A DNA stretch of 64,000 bases from Nilaparvata lugens. Taxonomy: Eukaryota; Arthropoda; Insecta; Hemiptera; Delphacidae. Under the pieces are notes generated by a model. The model saw nothing but the letters and a program-made list of their open reading frames with translations, was not told the origin of the DNA and did not search any database. The position numbers and the translations under genes are program-made. Shown piece after piece: positions 49,197-59,753 of the stretch. How positions within the stretch are numbered: position 1 is the stretch's first letter; each line of letters starts with the position of its first letter. Location of the stretch: NCBI RefSeq assembly GCF_014356525.2, contig NC_052509.1, positions 36,452,001-36,516,000 of the forward strand. Reading direction: 5' to 3'.

Positions 49197-50014
49197 AGTT
49201 TGCGGAAAAATAGCACAACGAAAGTTTGCAGTGAATAAAAAACGTGAAAGTGTTGTGATATACAAAATAATTGGTAAGGAATCCAATAGAAATTGTTATA
49301 GCGCAGTAGTGAGTGAAATACAGAAAAAGTGGTTTAACAATGTGTTCAGTGATAAAATGAGTCAAGTTAGCAATATCGTTAACATAAAAATGACACGAAC
49401 ATACAGGATACACAGTGAACACTTATGCAGTAATACAGGTACGCCTCTTATAATTTATTATTATTATTATTATAAATATTTTATTCTTATAATTTCTTGC
49501 CGCAATTATATATAGGGCTAGTATTCTTCGCAAAATTTTATATAAAAGCAGTGATACTCTGCTTAAATTATTCCGCAATATATCCGTGATTTAATTTTAC
49601 TTCCCTCTTTATGTTTTAAAAATTTAAAAAATATAAATAACTTCAATCCTCTTTTCTGTAAATTTTTATAAATTGTTTCAATATAGACCTAATATTCTTC
49701 AAATAATATGACCTTTCTTATGATATCTCTTATACCTATGACTTATAGTATGACCAATTTTCGAATAACACGATAATAAAATTCTGAGTTCGATTTTTTC
49801 TCTAGAAATTCATCAATCGATAAATTTCTTTTCTGTTCAAAAATTGGGTATGGTACTTCTTGTTATTTTATATAACAGTGAACAGTCAATATTAAATTCG
49901 AAAAAATTCACAACCATGAATTTTTCACAAATTTTCCCGTTGTCAGCGCTATAGTATACTGAGCAACTAAATAATCCTCGCAGTCGATTATCCACCTCTT
50001 CAATGCCTATCACT
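49197..50014 (-). other. Untranslated leader of the retrotransposon
   Basis: This lies between the primer-binding site and the first ATG of the Gag-like frame (about 820 nt). It is AT-rich and non-coding. In LTR elements this region usually holds the packaging signal, which a non-autonomous element must keep to use a partner's particles. Confidence 0.6.
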
Positions 50015-50025
50015 GTTGGGCGCCA
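50015..50025 (-). other. Current primer-binding site (11-nt match)
   Basis: Read on the minus strand, TGGCGCCCAAC lies 5 nt (TGATT) after the end of the 5' LTR. It matches the first 11 nt of the embedded site, then diverges (AGTGATAGG instead of GTGGGGC). Its position makes it the functional primer site of this copy. Confidence 0.75.
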
Positions 50026-50112
50026 AATCATGTGGTGCTCTTCCTGGGGGAGTCACTCTCACCTCCAAGGATAGGGCAACACACGTAGGATGATGTAATG
50101 CTGTGTTTAAAT

Positions 50113-50130
50113 GCCCCACGTTGGGCGCCA
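50113..50130 (-). other. tRNA-Lys primer-binding site embedded in the 5' LTR
   Basis: The minus strand reads TGGCGCCCAACGTGGGGC. It lies 5 nt (TGATT) after an alternative LTR-like end (GCTCCACA, ending at 50136), exactly the same spacing as the outer site has from the actual LTR end (GCACCACA). This strongly suggests that 50136 was the former U5 end. Confidence 0.8.
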
Positions 50131-50327
50131 AATCATGTGGAGCGTGATTTGAAGGCTTCACACATGTAGGGTGAATCTTGCACTGAGTCAGTGGTGTAGT
50201 GGCTATAAATTTTGCAATGGCGTGTGAGGACGCTGAGTGAACACCAGACTGATTGACTCACTACAAGACTCAATACAATTGTCGGAATCGCGGGAGGCCT
50301 AAACGCTCGCTCACCCTTGATTCTTCT

Positions 50328-50360
50328 AATGACAAATTGTATTGTGATGAAATTTTTATA
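50328..50360 (-). promoter_or_regulatory. Likely core promoter of the LTR (TATA box plus initiator)
   Basis: On the minus strand TATAAAAATT starts at 50360 and a TCATT initiator has its A at 50330, exactly 30 nt downstream of the first T. TATA-to-start spacing of 30-31 nt is canonical in insects. The same arrangement is present in the other LTR. This would set the U3/R border at about 50330. Confidence 0.5.
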
Positions 50361-52560
50361 AGTAGTGTAGCGATCGCTAAACACTGAATACGGATACCTT
50401 AAAATTATTACCTGTGAAGAATGAGCATACAAAATCATACAGGTCGAGCAAAAATCCCGATGTAGATAATTTACGGGACTGCGTCTCTAATAAGTTCTGA
50501 AGGATTAAAAATACGGTATTTGGACCAAATATCGTTCAGAATATACTTCGAGAACAGAGTCTTGTCGGGTTTTAAGCTCTATTGTAGGAATTTATATGAT
50601 CTATGGCTGCCACTGCTGTACAATTGATGAGTTCGCTCCAAATTCGAGGTAGGTAACAGATAAAAGCTGATATATGAGCAGGTAAGGACAAAGAATAAAT
50701 ATCTCGATCTGACCCCACTCGCTACATCCACTTAGACCTGTTCCAATATCCAGCTTGATTCAATTATTCCAATGATCGTATTCGATCGGTTCTTGATGAT
50801 ATAGAACGTATCAGACACAATAATTGACAGGCTTAAGAAATAATCGAACTCAGAAAGCGAATTAACAAAACTGAAATATATTATAATAAAATATGTAATC
50901 ATACAGTGCAGATTCAGAATTTGATTCACAGGTTGATAATAATTTAGCATTAATAGAATAGTTAAAAATTTTCTTGTGCTTGCATGATACCATGCGTGAT
51001 TCAACAGAATTTTACAATTGATAAAATTTAACAGTTTGAAAAAATAGTGAAAAAATGAATTATAGAAATATTTTTTAAAATGTTCGGGGTCGTGGTTCAG
51101 GCAGCGGAGGATAGTTAATCAACTACAAATTCTTATAAATTAAATGTGAATAAATTCTAGGCTCTTAAATGCTAAAGCGCTTGTCGGCGTGGCCAATAAC
51201 TTAACGAAGAAAAATTTATGTTTTTCTGCACTGAAATATTTTCGAAGCGTAGATTGGGGCCCCTTTTTAAAACTTATAACTCACGTGAAATTCCTTGGCG
51301 GTCGTGGTTTTCTTCTTTAGATCAAAAATCGTTTGATCGGCGGCAATCCAGGCTTTGGTTTCAGCACGTGGGGAATTTTAATTTAAATATCTCCTTCACC
51401 GAATTAATTAAGGGATAATTTACTTTAAGTTTTTAAATTTACCGATTGATGAGAACAGAAATTTACGAATAACAAATAAATTGGCCTAAAATATCGGCTC
51501 ACAAATAGAACATTTAAAATCGAACAAGAAATTTTACAAATAGGTCTTTGGTAACTATAAAAAGAGATCTACACGGTAAGGATTTCAAAAGGGAAGTGCT
51601 GCTCTTTTCTCTAAGCTTTTAGGCTAGACCTTGCTTCTCGGAATCTCAATGTAATAATTTGCATAAAAATTTGCCATTGGTAGAACGCTTGTGACGTAAA
51701 CATGACGTCAGTGGCAAGTAGTAGAATACAATTCCTTTAATTACAATAATAATTTAATTTATGTAATTCTTAAAACTGCTTAATCTTATAGACATAGTTC
51801 CTCTCATACAATGTACATGTGCTAGTATAACTGATAAGGCGGGGTTGGTGTCTGATAATAGATTAACATGTGTTGCTTTCAAACGATCACCGTCTTGGTG
51901 CTATTTCTATGCACTGTGATTGGCTTAGACCTGCCATAGAGATTTAATTACCATGTGGTTCAGTTGAATTAAATTATTAATAAATTAATATTCTTGTACA
52001 ATTTTTATTAGGTTTGAGATTATTATAATTAATTTCTGCCATTTTATCGATAATATAATTTCATGCTATGACCTATTTAGTTACAATAAGACCTGACGTA
52101 TAGTATAATTTCTTAAATAATAAATAATTTCAACAATAATACATACATTTTATTTTTTATTTTGAAATTCTTGATCCTTTATTGATAGTTTTATAATTTT
52201 TAGGAATGATATTTTACCTTGCATGAGAACCGGTATGATATTTGACAATGCTTTGAATCAGTCAGCTGCGTTCGAACTGTTTTAAAAACATCTGATCGAT
52301 AGTAAACAAGTGTAACCTCAAAATCGGTGAGCGATTCATAAATAATTTGTGCTTTATTCGCAAAATAATTATAATTTTATTGAATAATTTTCCTAGAAAA
52401 ATATTCAGTACAGAACGGTACTCTTATCTAATATACAGTTATTGATAAGTAAGCTTTATCGCTCGGTCGCTAACTATTCCTTTAGCAAATTCTTTCATTT
52501 TAAAAGGTAATCACAATTTTTTCTCTCTTTTCATGAGATCTATTTGAAAGATTCATCACA

Positions 52561-52564
52561 GTAC
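52561..52564. repeat. Target site duplication, right (GTAC)
   Basis: Exact 4-bp match to 43758-43761, directly after the right LTR end. The empty site would read GTGGTACGTACTCATTCC. Confidence 0.85.
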
Positions 52565-53048
52565 TCATTCCATATAGAGAAAAAAATAGCATAAGCCTAT
52601 GTTACTATATTTTGTCTATGATAATATTAACAAAAGTGATTTATTGAAATGAGTTACATATTGGTGATAGGGACCAAACAACCATCTCAAAGCCAATTCG
52701 TCGACTCGTCTATTCAAATTTCAGAGTTATATTTGGAATTGTACTCGCCAATCAAAGTTAGTAGACAGGAGGTTGGTCAGTCATCTATTGGCCCGGCGAA
52801 CTTCGTACCGCCAAATAGTTAATGCATCTAATGACAAACTTTAGCTGGATGCACACCTGAGGAGGCGCAATGTGGCATTTTGCATCCAGGTGCTTCTTGC
52901 TTATTGGTTTGAATGGAAGACCTCACACACACTGAATCGGGCATAGCGTGGAACGGTGTGATAAGACAATCTCCATAAGATCAACACTTTGAATCAACAA
53001 GCCTCAGGTGTGCTTAGTCTCAGCTTAATCTGATGCACTATATTTTTA
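52565..53048. other. Flank of the retrotransposon, nothing recognised
   Basis: Unique AT-rich sequence, with a GC-balanced patch at 52790-52910. No frame of coding quality is seen and no continuation of the candidate exon at 43594-43661 was recognised. Confidence 0.35.
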
Positions 53049-53205
53049 ATTTCTTCGCCCTATAGGTAAGGAAAGTATTGCTTTGCGAAAAAAATTAAGG
53101 TACCCCAATTTCTAAATTTATATACGTTTCAAGGTCCCCTGAGTCCAAAATAGTGGTTTTTGGGTATTGTTCTGTGTGTGTGTTTGTGTGTGGTGTGTGT
53201 GTGTG

Positions 53206-53258
<53 letters not shown>

Positions 53259-53330
53259 TGTGTGTGTGTGACCTGCGACATTCGAGGCCAGCGACGGTAG
53301 AGGACTCCTGGAGAAGAGAATGTAGCCTAA
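53049..53330 (+). repeat. Family D left end with (TG)n, joined to a minisatellite unit
   Basis: 53049-53160 matches the left end of the D copy at 20338 (CATAGGTAAGGAAAGT-like head, AAGGTACCC, TATACGTTTCAAG, CCCCTGAGTCCAAAA). A (TG)n run follows at 53175-53270. The sequence then switches to CGAGGCCAGCGACGGTAGAG and GACTCCTG, a unit of the minisatellite at 59021-59340. The usual D interior is absent. Confidence 0.7.
53175..53270. repeat. (TG)n microsatellite
   Basis: Long TG run with few interruptions, directly visible; it translates as a Cys/Val repeat that is not a gene. Confidence 0.9.
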
Positions 53331-54925
53331 GAATGAGTATTGGAGGAGAATGAGTATTGGAGGCGAAAGCGGGAGACCAACATAATAATAATAATAATAA
53401 TAATAATGATAGCGTTTATGATAATGGTTAATGGTGAATTACTGTGGTCCTTAGTTGACATATACAAAATGAATGAATGAATAGTGTTGAACATTTCTTT
53501 CTTTCTCATTGTTAGTCTAGAGTTTAGGGTTGCAGCTGTCATGTAATCATTTTCTTAGTATCATGATCGTTGGTTCATAATAATTATTCATAATATGAAC
53601 GATACAGCTAACTTCAATTAATTCTTTACAGTACAATTTGAAAAATGAATGTAATGAATGTAAAAATGGTCTGAAGATGTAATGCAATTCGATAATACAA
53701 TATTTTTCTATATCTACTTAAATCGGCCAAGTTTAAACCGTTCATGATCGTTGGAAAAGGTTATCATGGATATAATTTTCACTAACACTCCACTGGAAAG
53801 ATGAAAGTGGAAGTGCAGTTGAGAAAAGGAAAAGATATAATGAAGAAGTTCAACAAAAAAGTTAAGAAAAAATAGAATGAGATGATGAAAAAGAAAGGAA
53901 AAAACAGAAGAGAAAAAGAGATGGAAGAAGGAAGAGGAGTGTGATTCACTAAAATTTGTCAGTATTTCCTATGAGTTGGAGGATAGTTGAAATAAGATAG
54001 ATAGTTAAAATAAGTTGGATAAGAGTTAGATGGTGAAGGGGAGTTGGAAGAGATGTGTGAAAAAAAGGTAGATGAAGAGTTGACTATATCTATTTCGAAT
54101 GATATTGTTGTATTTCTTTGGATAAGAGTAATAATACTTTTATTAACAATAATAATAATAATACAGAACGGTGGCTCTGTTTCAAATCAATGATTTATCA
54201 AATTGGCTATTATAAAGGGAAAACGTGTGAGAGAGAGTGAAACGTGTGAGAGAGATTGTTTTATTCCCTGCTTTTATTAATACCTCTCGCATTGAAAAAA
54301 TATTCTGCAGTTATAATTATTGCTGGTATTGAATTATAATCCTACGTTTCTTATGAAAAAATATCACCGACAACATCAAATTCATAGAGTAGAGAATTGT
54401 TCCAGAAATGCTTGGAAATACTGGAATATAAAAATTTTGACAAAAATAGAAATAATTGTCTAAAAACATCGAAACCCAATCGGAGTCTAGGAAAGATTGT
54501 GGTATCTGAAAAGATTTTGATTGATTACTGAATGTTCAGATGAGGAATTATATATGTTAGTTAGTTTTTAGCTAAATCTTTCAATATTTCATTTCATCGA
54601 TAGTGTGGTGAGATCTACAGGTCACGATCTACAGCTCAAATAGATCCATTCAAATTTCCCACTTCGACTAGCATTCCTGGCACTCTTCGCAATTGGCCAA
54701 ACTTTTGGGACAAAGCACATGATTCGTCGACCGTGAAGACAAGTCGGCGGGCTATTATATTACACTCTTATTTACTCCATTAATAACTGAATAAGACAGA
54801 TTGATTATCAATTCAAATTTTCTTTTTGTTAGTACATTGGGAAGATTACAAATTGAGAGTATTTATCTGAACTTATTATGTTGTATCCTATTACAATCAT
54901 AATCCTCACAATTTTTGTTCAGAGA
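53331..54925. other. Intergenic stretch with simple repeats
   Basis: Contains an (ATA)n run at 53381-53408, a purine-rich tract at 53820-54070 and a GAGAGA patch near 54230-54260. No gene is seen. Confidence 0.45.
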
Positions 54926-54929
54926 AGTA

Positions 54930-55125
54930 CACTCTTCCTTCTTTCTTTTTCTTCTTCCGTTTCTTTTCATTTTCTCATCATCCTTCTTCTTCTGATTCTT
55001 GTTTCCTCCTTTCTTGTTCTTCTTCCCTTCGGTGTCATCTCCTTTCCTCCTCATGTCTCTTCTTCTGTTTCTTGCCTTCTTCTCTTGTTCTCCTCTTCCA
55101 ACTTTTTTTCTCCTCCCGTACAAGC
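54930..55125. repeat. Pyrimidine-rich low-complexity tract
   Basis: CTT/TTC-rich sequence gives overlapping open frames on both strands (Phe/Ser/Leu-rich on plus, Lys/Arg/Glu-rich on minus). Composition explains all of them. The stretch to 56240 is AT-rich with nothing recognised. Confidence 0.65.
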
Positions 55126-56239
55126 TAGCTTGGTATTCTTCTGTATTATTTTCATGCTTTGTTACATTACCTCTTTTTGTATACCAGGCTCAATATATTA
55201 TGTTTCACTACCTTTTAGCAATTTTTCTATCCCCATTCAATTCACTTTTTCTATGTATCTATTCACTATTTGTCCCAATCCCTTATCGTCTGATTCCTTT
55301 CTCCTCCTCCATGAATTTGTTTTCTAACATGACGAAAAACAAAGTATCATTAGATCATTAAAGATCATTAACGTTACACATTCTAAGGACACCATGAATA
55401 ATGATTATATTCAAAGAATTGCTTTATCATCAAAACGTTTTCTTCAATTTTCATTCTACATCTACCAATATATTTCATTCACTCAGGTAAGCGAGAAGAA
55501 TAATAAGAATTTCAACAAATAATGTTCAACTGTATGAAATTCTTTTAAATTTTACTTTCTCATGTATGAAGTGGTGAATGAGAACAAAAAGATTTTAGCT
55601 AGAACGTGTCAGCATTAAGCCTTCCGAGAATCCGATTCTCACATGCACATCTGCCTATGTTTACATTGTAGGCCTAGATCATCTCGACTTATGGAGTGCA
55701 GTATACAGTTCATTTTTATTGCTGATACAGATGTAGTGAATAGCGAGAAATTACAATGATCATAGGCGCCGAGACTACTAGTGGCTGGCAGGGCTTCATC
55801 CCCACTCATAACATCAATCTTCAATTTTCTACTAAAAATGAAGATTATTCAAAAAAATAATGGTGATAAGTGGTGATGGGGCTGACAATTTGGGGAGGAG
55901 ACTTTATAACTTTACCTTGTTATATTTACGTACGGTAAGGTCACCATAGATTTTCAATTTATAGCCTAGTACAATTAAGTTCTGTCATAGTTTAAAAATG
56001 GAATTATTCAAGTTTACATGTAGAACAAACATGCGTTTACTTTCAATGTGTATCTGTCCACAAACAATTATTGAAAGAGTAATGTCAACCCAAGTAAGAA
56101 GCTGAACCAATAATATTTTATAGAGATAGCAGGTTGTGAGTCTGAGTCATTGAGCACTGCTTCTTAGTGATGAAGAAAAGAGAAGTAGCCTCTCACAAGG
56201 AGAAGAGTCTACACTTCCAAATTACAAAAAAAAAACATT

Positions 56240-56700
56240 ATAAACCAGAAAAACATTTTCAGGGGTGCCGTGGGCGAAGCCCCCTGCCGATCACAAAGTG
56301 CGAGTTATAAATACTAGGCGCAGGAATAATCTTAGAACTGAATTTCTACAAATTGCAAGATCTCAAAAGAGGTGGCTTTACAAAAATATATGTCAAAATT
56401 ATTATAGGTACAAAATTATATGTCTGATTATAATATATAGTAATTGTTAGAAACATTTCGGGTATATTTTTCAAAAACACTGTGAAAAATATTTTTAAGG
56501 AAGAATGTTTAGATGAAGTTGCTGATTTTTCAAATCAACTTCCTAGATTATATAAGAAGGTTGTTACTCTAATCATCGTACTATGTAACCTTTTTCGATT
56601 CTCTGAAGCTAATTAATTTTGTAACTTTTAAATTGTTTTGATGTTGACTATGCATTGGGAAATGTTCTTTGTCAATAAATGAACTTTTATTTCTATTAAG
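56240..56700 (+). repeat. Possible retrotransposon tail or linker remnant
   Basis: A short frame (about 56290-56400) reads TRRRNNLRTEFLQIA, of the Lys/Arg-rich type found between endonuclease and RT in non-LTR elements. The sequence then degenerates and ends near 56675-56698 in an AATAAA-containing AT tract. It may be a separate fragment or the 5' part of element B. Confidence is low. Confidence 0.3.
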
Positions 56701-56869
56701 TTCAACATGTAAAATAAAGAAACCCACATCTTTCCACCCTACAATTAAGTTTCGTCAACAAAGGTGGTCAAGTCTTATTAAATTGGAAAAAGCATTAAGT
56801 TCACCCGATAGTATGTTTCAATTATTGAGTCCTCGAATAACAGTTGCAGGAAAGCAGGCAAATAATCAA

Positions 56870-58464
56870 AACGAAATCTTCAAGTAAATGTGCTCAAGGA
56901 TCCACCACTCCAATGCCAAATATTTTGAATGAATATTTCATACAATCGGTTGATGATGTCCATGAAAAGATAGTGAAGCTATCCATATCAGCCATCGAAA
57001 TGCCTAATGAAAGTGTTGATAAAAAGCATAATGCCACTTTTTGTTTTCATGAGGTCAGTCAAGAAGTTATCTCTAGAGTAGTTTATGATCTAAAGCCATC
57101 TGAAAGCGAGGTTTTCTATGGCCTATCCAGTTGCCTTCTTAAACGTATTGCAGGTGGTACCAGCACTGACTCAATGTATAAATATCTGCATTTCAAAAGG
57201 TATTTTTCCTAATGTGTTAAAAGTGTCCAAGGTCGTTCCGGTTTATGAGAAAGGTTCTAAAGAAGAACTGTCTAGCTTTAGACCTATTCAGATAGTGCCA
57301 GTTTTTTCAAAAGTGCTAGAGATTGTCATGTGCATACAGGTATATGAATATTTGATGAATATTAAAATGTTATCAGAACATTAATTTGGTTTTGTGAAGG
57401 GAAGACGCCTTTGAGTCCCTGATAAAATTTGTGATCAAATCATTTGAGAGTAAGTCTTCTGCAAAGCATTTGACTGCGTGGAACACAATACCCTGCTGGA
57501 TAAATTGGCATTTAATGGAATCACTGGGAAGAGTCTCAGTCTTTTTAGATCCTACCTTGGTGAACGAAAACAGGTTGTATGTGTGGGCAATAATAAATCA
57601 GATCTTGCCAGAGTGAAGTATGGTGTCCCCCAAGGATCAATTTTGGGACCTCTCTTATTTGTGATTATGATTAATGATCTCCCTATCTCACTCAATAGTA
57701 AGTCTGTGTTGTACGCTGATGATACCACTTTTCTCCATTCTCACTTAGATGCACACACACTAAAGAATATGACAGCTAATACGTTAATAGAAGCTTCCAA
57801 ATGGTTCAGAGCGAATGGCTTCAAATTAAATGAAGACAAAACTCAGTTTCTGACATTTAGCCAGAGAGATCACACACTAAAAAACAGCAATAGTATCAAG
57901 TTCCTTGGATTAATGTTTGACTCCAAATTGACGTGGGAACCCCACATAAATTTCATTACTGGTAGGCTAGCTAGAGTTATTTATTTACTGTGACAATTGA
58001 AAACTTTAGTTCCAAAACAATATCTCAGGAGCTCATACTTTGCCTTTTTTCAAAGCACAATTGCCTATGGTATTTTAATATATGGAAACAGCAGCCACAT
58101 GAACAAAGTCTTATTATTGCCACATGAACAAAAAGCAGTCTGAGTTTTGTCAGGTGCAGACTATCTGAGCCACTGTCGACCTCTTTTCAAGAAACTTAAA
58201 CTATTAACTATCATAAATTTGTATATCTACAATGTAACTCTTTATACAATGAAAAACTTACCTAATTCGAAGACAAGATGCAAAATTCATGCTCATGATA
58301 CAAGGTATAAACATCAAATTGATATACCATATCAACGTCTATCCACAAGCATGAAGCATTATGACAGCATAGGACTAAGGATCTATAATAAGTTACCTAC
58401 AGAGATCAAATGTGCTAACATTGTTCATTTCAAAAAAATACATTTTAATTGGCTTGTTGAATGA
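56870..58464 (+). pseudogene. Element B reverse transcriptase (broken)
   Basis: RT blocks in order: ILNEYF and KPSESEV near the start, GIFPNVLK and SSFRPIQIVPVFSK (57200-57315), KAFDCVEHNTLLDKL (57458-57505, across a frame change), YGVPQGSILGPLLF (57619-57660), YADDTTFLHS (57714-57743), GFKLNEDKTQF and KFLGLMFDSKLTW (57817-57935). Stops at 57991-57993 and 58141-58143 and at least three frame changes (about 57200, 57385-57410 and 57470) inactivate it. The C-terminal region (TEIKCANIVHFKK) ends at 58464. Confidence 0.85.
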
Positions 58465-58600
58465 CCGTTTCATTGTTTGAGCGAATTTTTTGATAGTACC
58501 TGAATGAATGTATTTTGTGTTCTATATTTTGTTTAATGTGTGACTTTGTCAATTACCAATGTTGGTTTATGACAATAAAATTTATTTATTATTTGATATA
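56870..58600 (+). mobile_element. Non-LTR retrotransposon B (RT part only), inactive
   Basis: 5'-truncated element with a broken RT followed by a 3' end at about 58575-58600 that carries AATAAA and an AT-rich tail (GACAATAAAATTTATTTATT). No endonuclease is recognisable upstream. The motifs resemble those of element A (YADDTT), but the sequences differ, so these are separate families or old copies. Confidence 0.75.
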
Positions 58601-59020
58601 ATATACATTCCAGTACTTGGATGGTGGTCCCTGAACATATTTTTAAGTAATGGGAATTCATTACTACTGCATTATGCCTCCTTCATTGACAAATCTATAT
58701 ATCTATCTATCTTCTATCTATCTATCTATAAGAAGAGATGGTGTCTGTCTTTCTGTTTGATTAAGCTGTAATTCTTCACCTGTATGACCGACAAGTGTCA
58801 TAGGCCTATTTTCGTTCTGAAAATCCTTTAAAGATAAGCCCTACGATCCTTCAAAGTTCATATGCTTTTTTCATGAAGAAAGTTTCCATTATTTGGTTTT
58901 CAACAAATCAGATGTTCTAATCATTACAAAATGTATTTCATAACATCTATTGAACACTAGATGTTAATGCACTATTAACCCATTAGTACAGTTACAGTCT
59001 GGTATCGCAGTAGGATGTGT
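58601..59020. other. Spacer with a short ATCT microsatellite
   Basis: Contains an imperfect (ATCT)n run at 58695-58730, followed by AT-rich sequence with words such as TAGGCCTATTTTCG seen in insect repeats. No gene is seen. Confidence 0.4.
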
Positions 59021-59340
59021 CCTCAACTGTCGTCTGCAGCAAGCGACTCTCTAATTTTTGTACAGGCCCGACAGTCGAGGCCAGCGACGGTAGAAGACTC
59101 CTGAAAAAGTGGCCTCAAATGTCGCCTGCGTTAGGCAACAGTCGAGGCCTCTTCAATTTTTGAACAGCCCCGACAGTTGAGACCTGCAACCGCAGAGGAC
59201 TCCTAAAAAAGAATCCTCAAATGTCGCCTGCGTTAGGCAACAGTAGAGGACTCTTCAATTTCGTACACTCCCGACAGTCGAGGCCTACGACCGTAGAGGA
59301 CTGGAAAACAGTCCTCTACTGTCGCAGGCCTCGACTGTCG
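59021..59340. repeat. CpG-rich minisatellite with terminal hairpin
   Basis: Units begin CCTCAA(A/C)TGTCGYCTGC at 59021, 59113 and 59215 (spacing 92 and 102 bp). Each contains GACAGT(C/T)GAG and a GACTC(C/T) word. The last unit runs into a stem of about 29 bp with a 5-nt loop (59277-59336; GTAGAGGACTG pairs with CAGTCCTCTAC). A related unit lies at 53272-53320 beside a family D left end. High CpG content stands out against the AT-rich background. No coding. Confidence 0.8.
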
Positions 59341-59374
59341 TCGGTCTCGACTGTCGCGCCCCCTACACGATATC

Positions 59375-59745
59375 TCATCTCCCAATTAAAGGAATGACTT
59401 GAAATTTGGAACTTAAGGTCCTTACAATATAAGGATCCGATACGAACAATTTCGATCAAATGCATTTGAAGATGGCGGCTAAAATTAAGAAAATGTTGTC
59501 AAAAACAGGGTTGTCCGCGATTTTCTCAAAAACGTCCCAACGATTTTAATTGAATTTATACATAGAATAGTCACTGATAAGCTCTATCAATTGACACAAG
59601 TCCCATATCTGTAAAAATTTCAAGAGCTCCGCCCCGACTATGCAAAGTTTGATTTTAGATTCCTAATTATCAGGCTTCAGATACAATGAAAACAAAAAAA
59701 ATTGAGTGGAAAAGATTGAGCATGTAAATCTCTACAATTAATGAT
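59375..59745 (+). repeat. Family D repeat, copy 4 (truncated)
   Basis: Matches 40625-41000 closely in order (GGAATGACTTGAAATTTGGA, AAGATGGCGG, CACAAGTCCCATATCTGTAA, CTATGCAAAGTTTGATTTTA, GGAAAAGATTGAGCA). It breaks off at about 59745, where element C begins on the opposite strand. Confidence 0.7.
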
Positions 59746-59753
59746 GAGTTACA

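Larger units (their letters stand above)
43762..52560 (-). mobile_element. Complete, very young non-autonomous LTR retrotransposon
   Basis: The element is 8799 bp with 2.5-kb LTRs, TG...CA ends, a tRNA-Lys-type primer site next to the 5' LTR, and a 4-bp target duplication. It is read on the minus strand: the 5' LTR is 50031-52560 and the 3' LTR is 43762-46287. The 3.74-kb interior has one Gag-like ORF and nothing resembling protease, RT, RNase H or integrase. It must therefore be mobilised by another element. The size and gene content fit a LARD or Gag-only derivative. Tyr/Lys-primed, long-LTR Ty3/Gypsy elements of the Osvaldo/Ulysses type are possible relatives; this is inference from primer type and LTR length. 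Confidence 0.93.
50031..52560 (-). repeat. 5' LTR (right copy, 2530 bp)
   Basis: Nearly identical to 43762-46287, with the same TG...CA ends. From the promoter call at 50330, U3 is about 2.2 kb and R plus U5 about 300 bp. The last 105 bp of U5 (50031-50135) consist of an extra primer site and leader followed by a second LTR-like end. No canonical AATAAA was found in the R/U5 part on this strand. Confidence 0.93.

Noticed and set aside
48147..49515. Several long plus-strand frames (138, 129, 185 and 271 codons) opposite the Gag-like gene
   Set aside because: They overlap each other in different frames and mirror the Lys/Glu/Asn-rich coiled coil and basic repeats on the minus strand, whose opposite strand is naturally free of stops.
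43762..52560. Reading the two 2.5-kb copies as a segmental duplication
   Set aside because: TG...CA ends, the GTAC target duplication, the tRNA primer site directly inside one copy and the Gag-like frame between them show that these are LTRs of one element.
53153..53353. Cys/Val-rich 66-codon frame
   Set aside because: It is the translation of a (TG)n microsatellite.
54863..55361. Frames of 86-149 codons on both strands
   Set aside because: They fall in pyrimidine-rich low-complexity sequence, where lack of stops is expected.
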